A stretch of DNA of 64,000 nucleotides, from NCBI RefSeq assembly GCF_040869045.1, contig NC_090322.1, forward strand, positions 273,446,662-273,510,661, given 5' to 3'. The translations under genes and the position numbers were made by a program. Shown piece by piece: positions 1-11,710 of this stretch (positions are counted from its first letter, which is position 1; each line of letters starts with the position of its first letter). This DNA is from Eurosta solidaginis (Eukaryota > Arthropoda > Insecta > Diptera > Tephritidae). Under the pieces are notes generated by a model, which had not been told where the DNA came from, made no database searches, and saw only the letters and a list, made by a program, of their open reading frames with translations.

Positions 1-270
1 AATTCGGTCTCCATTGTTCTATGAGAGTATGATTGACTGCCGAATACGCTTCAATGTTCCAAATAGAATCCTTCGTTTTTATTACAATTTTCATGCGGTT
101 TCTGTTAGATCTAATTACCATTATCTCGCCCCATTACTGGAGCTCTAAATGAGTTTAAAAATATCTACCAAGAGCTAGATCTTGACTTTACGATGCCGAG
201 AACTCTGTACGTCGCAGTATTACTTCATTTTATATATGTATAATAAGCCCTATGAATTTATTCAATAAGA
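1..270. other. Unannotated flank, nothing recognised
   Basis: No ORF, repeat or RNA signature is visible. It is AT-rich sequence ending in a T-run at which the first DINE-like element starts. Confidence 0.5.
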
Positions 271-1559
271 TTTTTATACTCAGTTGAGCAGAGCTCACAG
301 AGTATATTAAGTTTGATTGGATAACGGTTGGTTGTACATATATAAAGGAATCGAGATAGATATAGACTTCCATATATCAAAATAATCAGGATCGAAAAAA
401 AATTTGATTGAGCCATGTCCGTCCGTCCGTCCGTCCGTTAACACGATAACTTGAGTAAATTTTGAGGTATCTTGATGAAATTTGGTATGTAGGTTCCTGA
501 GCACTCATCTCAGATCGCTATTTAAAATGAACGATATTGGACTATAACCACGCCCACTTTTTCGATATCGAAAATTTCGAAAAATCGAAAAAGTGCGATA
601 ATTCATTACAAAAGACAGATAAAGCGAAGAAACTTGGTAGATGAGTTGAACTTATGACGCAGAATAGAAAACTAGTAAAATGTTGGACAATGGGCGTGGC
701 ACCGCCCACTTTTAAAAGAAGGTAATTTAAAAATTTTGCAAGCTGTAATTTGGCAGTCGTTGAAGATATCATGATGAAATTTGGCAGGAACGTTACTCCT
801 ATTGCTATATGTACGCTTAATAAAAATTTGCAAAATCGGAGAAGGACCACGCCCACTTTTAAAAAAAAAATTTTTTAAAGTAAAATTTTAACAAAAAATT
901 TAATATCTTTACAGTATATAAGTAAATTATGTCAACATTCAACTCCAGTAATGATATGGTGCAACAAAATACAAAAATAAAAGAAAATTTCAAAATGGGC
1001 GTGGCTCCGCCCTTTTTCATTCAATTTGTCTAGGATACTTTTAACGCCATAAGTCGAACAAAAATTAACCAATACTTTTGAAATTTGGTAGGGGCATAGA
1101 TTTTATGACGTTAACTGTTTTCTGTGAAAATGGGCGAAATCGGTTAATGCCACGCCTAGTTTTTATACACAGTCGTCCGTCTGTCCTTCCGCATGGCCGT
1201 TAACACGATAACTTGAGCATAAATCGACATATCTTTAATGAACTTAGTTACCGTACTTACTTGAACTCACTTTATCTTGGTATGAAAAATGAACGAAATC
1301 CGACTATGACCACACCCACTTTTTCGATATCGAAAATTACGAAAAATGAAAAATTCCATAATTCTATACCAAATACGAAAAAAGGGATGAAACATGGTAA
1401 AGTAATTGGATTGTTTTATTGACGCGAAATATAACTTTAGAAAAAACTTTATAAAATGGTTATGACACCTACCATATTAAGTAGAAGAAAATGAAAAAGT
1501 TCTGCAGGGCGAAATAAAAAACCCTTAAAATCTTGGCAGGTATTACATATATAAATAAA

Positions 1560-2995
1560 TTAGCGGTATCCAACAGATGATGTTCTGGGTCACCCTGGTC
1601 CACATTTTGGTCGATATCTGGAAAACGCCTTCACATATACAACTACCACCACTCCCTTTTAAAACTCTCACTAATACCTTTAATTTGATACCCATATCGT
1701 ACAAACTCATTCTAGAGTCACCCCTGGTCCACCTTTATGGCGATATCTCGAAAAGGCGAACACCTATAGAACGAGGGCCCACTCCCTTTTAAAAATACTC
1801 ATTAACGCCTTTCATTTGATACCCATATCGTACAAACAAAGTCTAGAGTCACCCCTGGTCCACCTTTATGGCGATATCTCGAAAAGGCGAACACCTATAG
1901 AACGAGGGCCCACTCCCTTTTAAAAATACTCATTAACGCCTTTCATTTGATACCCATATCGTACAAACAAAGTCTAGAGTCAGCCCTGGTCCACCTTTAT
2001 TGCGATACCTCGAAAAGGCGCCCACCTATAGAACTAAGGCCCACTCCCTTTTAAAATACTCATTAACTCCTTTCGTTTGATACCCATATTGCACAAACGA
2101 ATTCTAGAGTCACCCCTGGCCCACCTTTATGGCGATATCTCGAAACGGCGTCCACCTATGGAACTAAGGATTACTCCCTTTTAAAATACTCATTAACACC
2201 TTTCTTTTGATACCCATATTGTACAAACAAATTCTAGGGTCACTCCTGCTCCACCTTTATGGCGATATCTCGAAACGGCGTCCACCTATGGAACTAAGGA
2301 TTACTCCCTTTTAAAATACTCATTAACACCTTTCTTTTGATACCCATATTGTACAAACAAATTCTAGGGTCACCCCTGGTCCACCTTTATGGCGATATCT
2401 CGAAACGGCGTCCACCTATGGAACTAAGTATTACTCCCTTTTAAAATACTCATTAACGCCTTTAGTTTGATGCCCATATTGTACAAACAAATTCTAGGGT
2501 CACTCCTAGTCCACCTATGTGGCGATATCTCGAAACGGCGTCCACCTATGGAACTAAGGATTACTCCTTTTTGAAATACTCATTAACACCTTTCTTTTGA
2601 TACCCATATTGTACAAACAAATTCTAGGGCCACCCCTGGTCCACCTTTATGGCGATATCTCGAAACGGCGTCCACCTATGGAACTAAGTATTACTCCCTT
2701 TTAAAATACTCATTAACACCTTTCATTTGATACTCATATCGTATAAACGCATTCTAGAGTCACCCCTGGTCCACCTTTATGGCGATATCTCGAAAAGGCG
2801 ACCACCTATACAACAACCACCACTCCCTTTTAAAACCCTCATTAATACTTTTAATTTGATACCCATATCGTACAAACACATTCTAGAGTCACCCCTGGTC
2901 CACCTTTATGGCTATATCCCTAAATGGCGTCCACCTATAGAACTATGGCCCACTCCCTCATAAAATACTCTTTAATGCCTTTCATTTGATACAAA
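1560..2995 (+). repeat. 130-bp minisatellite, about 11 units
   Basis: Tandem units carry the phrase CACCCCTGGTCCACCTTTAT followed by GGCGATATCTCGAAACGG. The period measured between identical phrases is 130 bp. Units differ by point changes and small indels. Short plus-strand ORFs here are read-through of the repeat and not genes. Confidence 0.85.
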
Positions 2996-3019
2996 TGTCA
3001 TACAACACATGTCAAACAC

Positions 3020-3260
3020 AGAATAGTTGAAATAAAGTGAGACTGTTATTTGTATAGATTTATAAATTTATGACATTTAAATGCATTAGCGCATTACCAC
3101 GTTACCGAATTGGTGCTTTCTCTGAGTTCAACTGACTGTTTTCATTCAAATGGCTCAGTCGCATTCAGAGTTGTATTTGACAGGGTTGATATGTCTACGT
3201 ATGTACGAAAAGTATTGCATGGTCTGGCAATCCAACGGCTGAGTCACATTCTAATCGACA
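3020..3260 (-). repeat. BEL 3' LTR (241 bp)
   Basis: It is nearly identical to 9307-9547. On the minus strand it begins TGTCGATTAG and ends CAACTATTCT. Confidence 0.93.
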
Positions 3261-4890
3261 TTCCACCCCCTGGTGAATTCTCTGTGGGATTCACAAACTC
3301 TAAGGCGGCTAGCTTTGATGACGGACGTTTTATGATACCGTGACTAGTCTTTACGTTGGCGCTTCTGACTTGCCCGTCCTTAGCTGTGATGACGTCTAGT
3401 ACGCGACCTGTTCGCCACTGACTTCGAGGCAAGCTCGGATCGCAGATGATAACAAGTTGTCCTGGCTTCAACGGTGAGGTTTTCTCTTGCCATTTTTGAC
3501 GCGTTAACAACTGCGGCAAATATTCATTAATCCACCGCTTCCAGAAGCGGTCCTTCAAATTCTGTGAGATTTTCCATTGCTTTCTTAAGCAGATCTTCGT
3601 TTCGGATTCACACGGCGTCTGGGTTGAATTTACACATCCCAACAAAAAATTATTGGGAGTCAATGGCTCCTCGCTGTTTGGTGATAATGGAATGTCGGTC
3701 AAAGGACGGCTGTTGATTATGTTCTCCGCCTCTATTAATACGCTGCGGAAGGTTTCTAGACGTGGAGCTTCTTCTTTAAGTACTCGCTGCAATATTCTTT
3801 TAACACACTGAACAAGGCGTTCCCAACAGCCACCAGCTGAGGGATTAGCTGGACAGTTGAAGTTCCATTCTATGCCTACTTTGGACACCTCCTTTTGGAT
3901 TTGGTCAAAATCAAAAAGCTGGCGGTCATTCTTCAGCTCACGTTGAGCTCCGATGAAGTTAGTGCCATTGTCGCTTCTGAGGCGAACTGGTACACCACGA
4001 CGATTAACAAAATTTCTTGAACAAAGTATAAATGCATCTGAAGATAAGTCCACAGCAACCTCTAAATGCACCGCTCTGGTCGTCAGGCACGTAAACAACG
4101 CTACCCATCTCTTTTCCTGACGGCGACCAATAGCGACAAGAAATGGACCACAATAATCCACACCCGTGTAAGAGAAGGGTCGCTCATATGGCGTCAGACG
4201 TTCAGGTGGCAACTGACCCATCAATGGCACGGCTGGCTTGGCATTGGCACGGATACAGAGTGGACACCTCTTCTTTACTGCAGCTAATAAGGAGTGAGCC
4301 CTGGGTATCCAGAATCGCTGCCGCATTTCATTTATCGTAAGTCTACTATTCTGGTGGTGGTTCTTCCGGTGAAAGTGATCCATTACCAGTATGGCGAAGT
4401 GATGATTACGTGGAATAATTATTGGACGACGTGCTGAGTCGGGTAGGCAATATGCGGCATCGATGCGCCCATTGATACGTAAAACCGCATTCGTGTCTAG
4501 CATTGGTGTCAACTTAAACAATGAACTGGACTTCGGTAGACACTTCTTAGCTTGAAGTAAGTCGATCTCGGGTTTATAGAATTCGTACTGAACTTGTCGA
4601 CATAAAGCAATTTCGGCGTTCCTCAACTCATCAGACGACAACTCACCTGAAAGTCGTAGCCTAGACCTGATGTTGGTTATAAAACGTAATATCCATGCAA
4701 CTACTCGTAGGGATTTCCCAAGTGTGGAATATTTGCGAACATCTACGAGAGAAATAACATTAATGACATGCAATGACATTTTCTTACGCTCTTCCTCTTC
4801 GAGTAGATCATAGTGCAAGTGTGTAGGTTCGACTGGCCAAAATTCCTCATTTTCATACAGGAAAGCGGACCTGTTATCCACCTTGAACTA
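3244..4890 (-). pseudogene. BEL integrase and DUF5641-like C-terminus
   Basis: This is the third open block of the pol gene, about 545 codons. In order it shows the end of the RNase H-integrase linker (YENEEFWPVE), an H2C2-type zinc-binding region (H..H then CPLCIRA), and the rve catalytic core with Asp in TGVDYCGPF, Asp in LRSDNGTNF and Glu in GGCWERLV, the DDE triad. The tail has FWKRW, LLTRQKW, PGQLV and QWRTGRV, typical of BEL/Pao integrases. It is in a different frame from the RT block, with indels around 4865-4905 separating them, so no continuous pol is made. There is no proper ATG; the block is part of a polyprotein. Its stop lies inside the 3' LTR. Confidence 0.9.
3261..3273 (-). other. 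Polypurine tract of BEL element
   Basis: On the minus strand CCAGGGGGTGGAA abuts the 3' LTR. This is the expected plus-strand priming site of reverse transcription. The integrase ORF reads through it into the LTR. Confidence 0.8.
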
Positions 4891-4906
4891 GACGAAATTT
4901 GCGTTT

Positions 4907-5655
4907 TCATTTTTGTGCTTCATCTGCTATGTTGATTACTGTCGGAAGCCATCGCCATTGATTAGGATCTGTGCTTGACAAGATTTCTGAGATTCGACTG
5001 GCTACGAATTGTTTAAAATCTCTTTTTATTGATCGGATCCAAAGCAACACGGTTTTGGAGTCACTCCAGAACGTGACACTATGTATACCTCGGTCTAGGC
5101 ATTTTTCCACTAACGTCCTGAGTCGGCTGCCCAGGACTGCAGCTTGTAGTTCCAAACGTGGTACTGTTGTCTCTCTTTTCGGTGCGCATCTTGATTTGGA
5201 GGCCAAAAATTTTACTTGTATATCGTTAACATGTTTAAGTCGCAGATAGACCACTGCAGCGTAAGCGGCTTCACTGGCATCTACGAATATGTGTAGTTGC
5301 AATTCCTCAGCGGTGGAGTATGCGGGCGAATAGCATCTTGGAACTGAAAAATACTTGATCTCTTGGAACGATTTCCACCATGCAACCCATTGTATGTTGA
5401 GACTGGATGACAGTTGTTCATCCCAGTCTATTTGTTGTTTCCATGTATCTTGCAAAATTACCTTGACCCCGACGGTAATGTTGGCCAGAAAACCGAACGG
5501 ATCGTAAATGGCCATAGCTAATCCCAACAATTCACGTTTCGTTGGCGGCCTACTGCAATCGATAACCTCGCGCGGTATTTTGTGGAATCTGAAATGAAAC
5601 TCCAAAACATCATCTCTGGAATTCCAATACATACCTAAGACTTTATCAGTTGTGG
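4907..5655 (-). pseudogene. BEL reverse transcriptase C-terminus and RNase H
   Basis: This block continues the frame of the gag-pro-RT block after one in-frame TAG (5657-5659). It contains YDPFGFLANI and the RNase H core with Asp in FVDASEAAYAA, a conserved RLELQAAVLG segment, and Asp in WSDSKTVLLWI, close to the usual Pao RNase H layout. The frame is lost at IADEAQK where BEL proteins normally continue into the WITGP linker; that linker is visible in another frame near 4870. It is therefore a decayed piece of a once continuous pol. Confidence 0.88.
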
Positions 5656-5656
5656 G

Positions 5657-8310
5657 CTAACGCTCCATGGCCACTACATCGGAAGTTGTGATGGCTCCCT
5701 GGTTTAGTTCACACTGAAGCTTCTTGCAATTTGAGATGAAGTTACGCAAATGGAATCCAGCGGCCGCATTTATTAAGACAGCTTCCTTGACTACCTCTTC
5801 GGCTTCTTGTGTATGATCAAAGCTGGCGACGAGATCATCCACATACGTACTTTCTACGATAGCCTTTGCACCTCGGGGCATCCTTTTCTTGAAACTATTG
5901 GCGTTGAGATTCTTTATGTATTCGGCACAACAAGGCGAACATGCAGCACCGAATATCATTGACGACATGACATACACTTGGATCGGTTGAGACTGGTCGC
6001 CATTTCGCCACAGAAAGCGTTGCGATTGTCTATCCTCAATACGGATCTTTACTTGTGAGAACATTTCTTGTATGTCGCCAGCTACTGCGACTTGACGTTG
6101 ACGAAATTGGAACATGATGGCCATTAACGGCTGAGCCTGCTCTGGCCCCTTCAATAGTACTGAGTTCAATGACACATTCGATGTGGATGCTGCAGCATCA
6201 AATACTATTCGCAGCTTATGTGGCTTGTGAGGATTTACCACCCCAAAATGTGGTAAATACCACGTTAACGGACCTTCAACTCTCAGTTCTTCGATTGTTA
6301 GAAGCTGAGCGTATCCCTTTCTTATGTATTTGTTCATCTCAGCAATGTAGCTTTCGGCATATTTATTATCTTTAGCCATTTTGTTTTCCACCTTTATGAG
6401 TCTACGCTTGGCCATTTCGTAACTTTGTGGCAAATTAATGTTATCTTTACGCCATAATAAACCTACTTCGTAACGCTTATCAATGTATTTCGTCGTCTCC
6501 TGCAGAATTCTTCTTGCTCTTAGATCATCGTTGCTCTGAAGCGGCACAGCTGGACTCTTTACTACTAGGCTGTCCAAACTGAAATATTCTTCAACTAATT
6601 TATGCAACTGTTGAGTCGCGAATGGTTTACGAACATGAAGGAATTTAGTACTTGGAAGCTCCATGGGATGTGTTGGCCCATAAGCAACCCAGCCCAACTT
6701 AGTATTCACAGCTATTGGCCCATTAGGGTCCGAACTAATTATATCTTTAGCTACGCTTAAGTGACTGTTATCTAAACCGATTAACAAAGTTGGTTTGACG
6801 GTTGTGTAATTGGGCATGGGCAAATTACGAAGCTGGCTGTAACAGTTTCGATCAAATGTCTGTGTTGGCAGATCTAACTGTTTAATAGTGTGCACATTTT
6901 TTAACTGAAATGAATCGTCTCGTCCCTGTCCTTGTATTTGCAAGTTCACTACCCGTGACTGCTCTGTTATTTGTTTGTTATTGTACCACTGCAAAGTGAG
7001 CGGCAGATTACGACCTTTTATACCCAAACTGTTGGCGATATTTTCTTCGAGCAGCGTTATCGATGAACCCTCATCAAACATGGCATATACTACTATACTT
7101 TCTTTGGGACCTGTAAGAATTACTGGCAATATTTTGAATAAACACTCACCATGCTGGTTATCGCTGCAATTCAAGAGATGTTTATCATTGTTGTTAACTG
7201 AAGTTGTCATTGACTCGACCTGCGTATCAGAAATAATCGGTTGATGCAGGAGAGGATGGTGCATACGCTTGCACTCCTCCAGTCCACACTCACGCCTGGA
7301 TCGGCATTCACTCAAGCCATGACCTCTTTGAAGGCAACCAAAGCACAAACGGTTGTCCTTTACTAACTTCCATTTGTTATTCAAAATAAGTGCCTTAAAT
7401 TCTGGACATTCACTTAATTTGTGCGATTGTTTGCATTTTATGCAGTATTGTGACCGCTGTTGTTGCTCATCAAAATCTGACTCATTACTGTATAACACCC
7501 TACGTGAAGAATTTGTCATTGGGCGGCTGGACGATAATTGCATTCCTTGACGGCTATTCGTTGATGATTGTGGCTGAGCTGCACGTAGTGAAAACGTAAA
7601 CATCGATGGCATGAGGCTTACAACTTTAGCGATATCCCTCAACCAATCGGCGAATGTCTGTAGACTTGGATGTGATGATGCATCGGCTACGCACCGAGAC
7701 CACTCAAACTGTTTGGAAGCTGGCAGCTTGAGGACTAGTTCCTCCAGAAGCATTGGGTTATACAAATGTTGTTCACACTGAGATGATTTTAAAAAGGCGA
7801 CAATGTTCTGAACTTGATTGGAGAAATCCAAGATTTGTTCAAGATGACTGTCAGTTATATTCGGAAATTGTTGAATTTTCCTCATTTGTACTCGAATCAA
7901 CAATTCAGGTCTTCCAAAATTAAATTGCAATTCTTCAATGACCTGTGGCACGTTATTAGGGTAAATTAATAAAGATGATACAAGACGTTTTGCATTACCT
8001 TGTAATGCTCTTTGAAGCCTCATTAAATTTTGACGATTGTTGTACCCAAACTCCCTAGTTGTATCATGGTAACAAGCACTGAATAGAGGCCAATCCTCTG
8101 AGTTACCATCAAAGTAAGGAAGCGGATACAATTTAGCAACTATATTATCTACATATGAAATCACACCATTGTGTGAGACGTTTGACGATTGTGGCAAATA
8201 CTGTGGACGTTGTGTGCCCGGCGAAGGTATATTCATATTTACTATACCCGAATTTGTCTCCGGCGGAGATATATTCATATTTACTATACAAGTGCAACTT
8301 GTTCTCCATT
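5657..8310 (-). pseudogene. BEL gag-protease-RT block
   Basis: It is open for about 880 codons. N-terminal to C-terminal: a DUF1759-like gag region (LPYFDGNSEDWPLF, then LMRLQRALQGNAKRLV); two zinc knuckles (CIKCKQSHKLSEC and CFGCLQRGHGLSEC); an aspartic protease with the BEL-type active site FDEGSSITLL in place of DSG; a DUF1758-like region with TLLIGLDN; and RT with LRIVFDAAA, the active-site box YVDDLV and GFHLRNFISNC. The frame ends in TAG within METIONINE-GLU-ARG-stop, after which the same frame continues. The N-terminal gag segment lies in another frame (8146-8678), so at least one indel separates them. Confidence 0.92.
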
Positions 8311-8678
8311 AGTAATTTATTTGACTGTTCTGCTGTTTTTTCTGTGGCTGCACGAACGATTCCATTTCCCTGTACTTGCTCTGCTGACGTTGACGCTGCA
8401 GCGCTGTTGCTATCACCCATTCTGATTGCGCTACGAATTTGTTCGTTGTCACGGCGAAGTTCATTTACTTTGTCATTTAATAAGTTTATGCTTGCTAACA
8501 ATGCGCCAATATGTTCCTGAGTAATTACAGAACTCGCTGCACAATCACCGTCTGTTTCCATAGGAGAATTTTCAACTATTGTATTATTTAAGCTTGAATG
8601 ATTGGCCATTTCTTCTTTTTGTGTATTACTTGTGTATGATTCTTTTTTGTTTTTCTTTGTTTTGCTTCTTGTACGCAT
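8146..8678 (-). pseudogene. BEL gag N-terminus, out of frame with the rest
   Basis: It starts with a basic MRTRSKTKKNKK and contains a predicted coiled coil (INLLNDKVNELRRDNEQIR), as expected at the start of gag. The frame differs from that of the main gag-pol block; the two overlap over 8146-8310. The overlap includes a short in-frame tandem duplication encoding YSKYEY twice (near 8225-8300). The start codon at 8676-8678 is the first ATG after the 5' LTR leader that opens a long frame. Confidence 0.75.
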
Positions 8679-9306
8679 TTACAATACTTATATACTAAGT
8701 GTGAACGAGACGACTATACTATTTATGGCCGCAAATAATTTGTGTAGTTGACGGCGACTAAGAGCGAGACGGCATACTATTATGGCAACAAATAATTTGT
8801 GTATTTGACGGCGACTAAGAATATTAAATTCAACTGACGAGTTCACTGAAACTCTTTAAACTGCGAACGTTACGCACATCGACTGCTACTGAAGTTGACG
8901 GAGGCAGAATCCACTGTTGACTCTGCTGACGGCAATATTTGTACGCTTACGAATTCACTGAAATTCGGTGTTGTTGCAACTTAAGCGAGACTTACTGATG
9001 CTGCTACTGAAGCAACTAATGGTGACATGTACATATGTGAGTACTCTGACTGCGATCAAAACACGATGATTCCTGTTAGCTGCTACTGAAGCAGATATAT
9101 ATATATATTTTTTTTTTTTTAAGGCGAAATATGATGCAATGTTGGTCGAAATGTATTCACCAATGACGATTTATTACAAATGCGTGTTAAATTTTGTCTC
9201 ACTAACGCAGAAAGCAATTCGGTAAACTTAAATGTCGTCTAGTTAGTCCTTATTAAGAAAAACACTGTATTTAAAATGCCTTCGTGGCTAACAATATTTA
9301 TTAATA

Positions 9307-9547
9307 AGAATAGTTGAAATAAAGTGAGACTGTTATTTGTATAGATTTATAAATTTATGACATTTAAATGCATTAGCGCATTACTACGTTACCGAATTGG
9401 TGCTTTCTCTGAGTTCAACTGACTGTTTTCATTCAAATGGCTCAGTCGCATTCAGAGTTGTATTTGACAGGGTTGATATGTCTACGTATGTACGAAAAGT
9501 ATTGCATGGTCTGGCAATCCAACGGCTGAGTCACATTCTAATCGACA
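9307..9547 (-). repeat. BEL 5' LTR (241 bp)
   Basis: It is nearly identical to 3020-3260. On the minus strand the element is transcribed from here. A tRNA primer-binding site directly after the LTR could not be identified by eye. Confidence 0.92.
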
Positions 9548-9673
9548 AACACATTCCAGGGTTTCCCTCGGTTCATTTTCCTACATGGTTGTTTTCCCTT
9601 ATGTTGTAACCATAGCTCTCAACTGAGTATGTAATGTTCGGTTACACCCGAACTTAACCTTCCTTACTTGTTT

Positions 9674-10542
9674 AATAATACGTTATGTACACATCTGGTC
9701 TGTAAGATTTTATTATCATAGACTGAAGAAAGAAGAAGAATAATAAAAAAATCATATTACTATTCTATCAAAGGCACGTCCCTCAGAAGTTAAAGTCACA
9801 ATTCACGGTTTCCTTGCACAGTCGCTGGATTTATCAAATCTAACTTCAGGAAATTTCAGCGCCACCAATTTATTATGTCTTCCTTCAAATTCAACCTTGG
9901 AATTTCGGGACCGGATTTGTTATTTTATTTTTAGATGGTACGTGTCTCAAGTACGTTACCAGTAATTTTCTGTACGAAAGATAAAATACCTTGTTTTGTG
10001 AATGTGTTCGTTTTTACGAAATAGTTAAGATCTAGTAACGACGGAAATGATTCCATTTTTCCACAGTTTGTGTGGATTGCATCATGAGTTTTAGTTAATG
10101 GTTGTAGATTTTCCCTGCAGGGCATGTGTTCTTTATATTTTATACCTTAAAATCATTCGAGTGAACTTGCATTGTTTGAATAGAATTCAGTCATATAATA
10201 AAAAACATTTTACCTGTCACATGCTCAATTGTGCAGATTTCCTTTCCAGATGGTAGTTTTTTTTATATAAATGGTTTAAAATACAATACATATTTGGCCA
10301 TTGAAGCTAAAAAAACTGAATAAAAACAGCATTCGCAAATGTTAGTAAGTAAACAACGCAACTTCAACAATAAACCAAAAGCAAGCAAAATTAATTTTAA
10401 AAGTTAAATGGTTTTTGTTTTATAGACCTATTGATAGAGGATTCCAGTTTCCAACTCAAGGTCAGGGCCTATAGCAGTTTTTGTGGTTATTGTTTTTTTT
10501 TTTTTTTTTTTTGTTAACTTTTCTGAAATTGGAAAATTATGT
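9674..10542. other. Intergenic, no gene seen
   Basis: AT-rich sequence with a long poly-T at about 10493-10513. No supported ORF. Confidence 0.5.
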
Positions 10543-11160
10543 TTATACTCAGGGTGGTTTGCAAACAGAGTATATTAACTTAGGTAACATAACGGTTGAT
10601 CATAACGGCATAAGCGAATCGATATAAATATAGACTTCCATATAACAAAATTCTCAGGATGAAAAAAGGAATTGATTTAGCCATATCCGTCCGTCCGACC
10701 GTCAGTTCGTCCGTCTGTGCACACGACAACATGAGTAAATATTGAGATATCTTATTTCAATGAATTCCTTGGCACTTATCTCCTATCGCTATTTAAAGTG
10801 AAATCGGATGATAACCACGCCCATTTTTATACAATATAACATTTTGGAAAACACAAAAAACCTTATTTTAAATAATGCACCTAGAATATTGAAATTTGAA
10901 GTGTGGACTGATATTGAGCCCCTTGATACAAATTTTCGAAAATGGGCGTTCCACCGCCCACTCGTGATAAAATCAATTTCACAAATATAATTAATCATAA
11001 ATCCAAAAACGTTAAACTTATCATAACAAAATTCGACAGATATAAAGAATGCTTCGAAGAAAAATTAACGAAATCAGTTAAGGACCACGCCCGCTTTTAG
11101 ATAAAAGGGCTATATCTTTGAAAAAAGAGCTTTATATAAATGGTATTTTTTCCCCAGTTG
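10543..11160 (+). mobile_element. DINE-like element, second subfamily
   Basis: It starts TTTATACTCAGGGTGG. It shares with the minus-strand copies at 50118-50610 and 60245-60828 the internal phrases around CGTTAAACTTATC, CGACAGATATAAAG and ACCACGCCC. A CCGTCCG microsatellite lies at 10688-10720. It lacks the 130-bp minisatellite of the large subfamily. Confidence 0.65.
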
Positions 11161-11179
11161 AATTATAACAAGAAAAAGG

Positions 11180-11710
11180 AAATCACACTAACTCTGCTTT
11201 CGTTTGTATCGTTGAACTGTGAGATATTCAGTATAGCAATATCTCCTTTATTTACAATTTTTATAGTAGTAATTCACAATAGCCTGTTAAAATCGAACTG
11301 ATTCATTACTCCTAAGCTTGCGCTGCTTTTATACTATCTGTTGCCTGGTTCGCATATTCCTCCTAAGGTCTAGATTATTCCCGAACATGCCTTCTGGAAC
11401 AGTTGTATCTCATGCTTGGTTATTTAGATATATGCGTGTGTATGCGTGAGTAACAACTTTTTCTATTAGCTGATGATAACATGATCTGTGATTGTTTTGC
11501 CTTCTTTTCGCTCTAATCTGCTGACTACATACATATGTGTATGTGAAATAATCTCTTCGCTTCGAACTGCTGGTTATGTGTATGGAATATTCTTCGTTGC
11601 CTTGTACATAAGTGTGGCTACTTGCTTAAATGTGTACATGTACATGAGTATGGCTGCTTGCTTTTTGTTGTTGTGATTATTTACTAACATCATAGTGATG
11701 CTAATTTTCT
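11180..11710 (-). repeat. Diverged LTR, Gypsy-like
   Basis: On the minus strand the order of landmarks (CAACAACAAAAA near one end, a TATAAAAG-like box near 11328, AATAAAGGAG near 11247) parallels the solo LTRs at 31293 and 55600. The similarity is patchy, so this is an old or related-family LTR. The borders are approximate. Confidence 0.45.

Larger units (their letters stand above)
3020..9547 (-). mobile_element. BEL/Pao LTR retrotransposon, recent but defective
   Basis: This is a 6.5-kb element flanked by a 5-bp target duplication AACAC (3015-3019 and 9548-9552), inserted into the 3' part of DINE copy 1. The two 241-bp LTRs differ at one visible position (C/T near 3098 versus 9385), so the insertion is young. 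On the minus strand the order is 5' LTR, about 630 nt of leader, gag, protease, RT, RNase H, integrase, polypurine tract, 3' LTR. The BEL/Pao assignment rests on the fused gag-pol layout, the YVDD RT box, and an integrase followed by the DUF5641-like C-terminal domain. Coding capacity is broken by a frameshift in gag, an in-frame TAG in pol at 5657-5659 and frameshifts near 4865-4905. No env-like ORF is present. Confidence 0.93.
271..9673 (+). mobile_element. DINE-1/Helentron-like element copy 1, split by BEL insertion
   Basis: This is a non-autonomous repeat present three times at full length (also 16007-19503 and 56575-59813). It starts after a T-run with TATACTCAGTTGAG and ends with CTCAACTGAGTA, a CGGTTACACCCG hairpin and TTACTTGTTT. 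The first and last motifs are inverted copies of each other, that is, subterminal inverted repeats. Inside are a GTCCGTCCGTCC microsatellite, many GGGCGTGG/CCACGCCC boxes and a 130-bp minisatellite. This architecture (T-rich target, subterminal inverted repeats, 3' hairpin, internal tandem repeats, no coding capacity) is that known for Drosophila DINE-1 elements, which are Helentron derivatives. The BEL element at 3020-9547 interrupts it just before its 3' end, which resumes at 9553. Confidence 0.75.

Noticed and set aside
542..856. Minus-strand ORFs in DINE copies (also 16266-16746, 56851-57327)
   Set aside because: They recur only as part of the repeat and are interrupted differently in each copy. 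No known protein features.
1577..2963. Repeated plus-strand ORFs in the 130-bp arrays (also 17306-18689, 58514-59399) as a repeat protein
   Set aside because: 130 is not a multiple of three, so frames rotate. The ORFs are short by-products of the repeat.
1560..2995. CRISPR-like array
   Set aside because: Units are contiguous 130-bp repeats without unique spacers, in a eukaryotic context.
5640..5665. Programmed readthrough of the TAG in BEL pol
   Set aside because: The stop is followed by CCCACA, not CARYYA, and other frameshifts break the same gene. A plain nonsense mutation is simpler.
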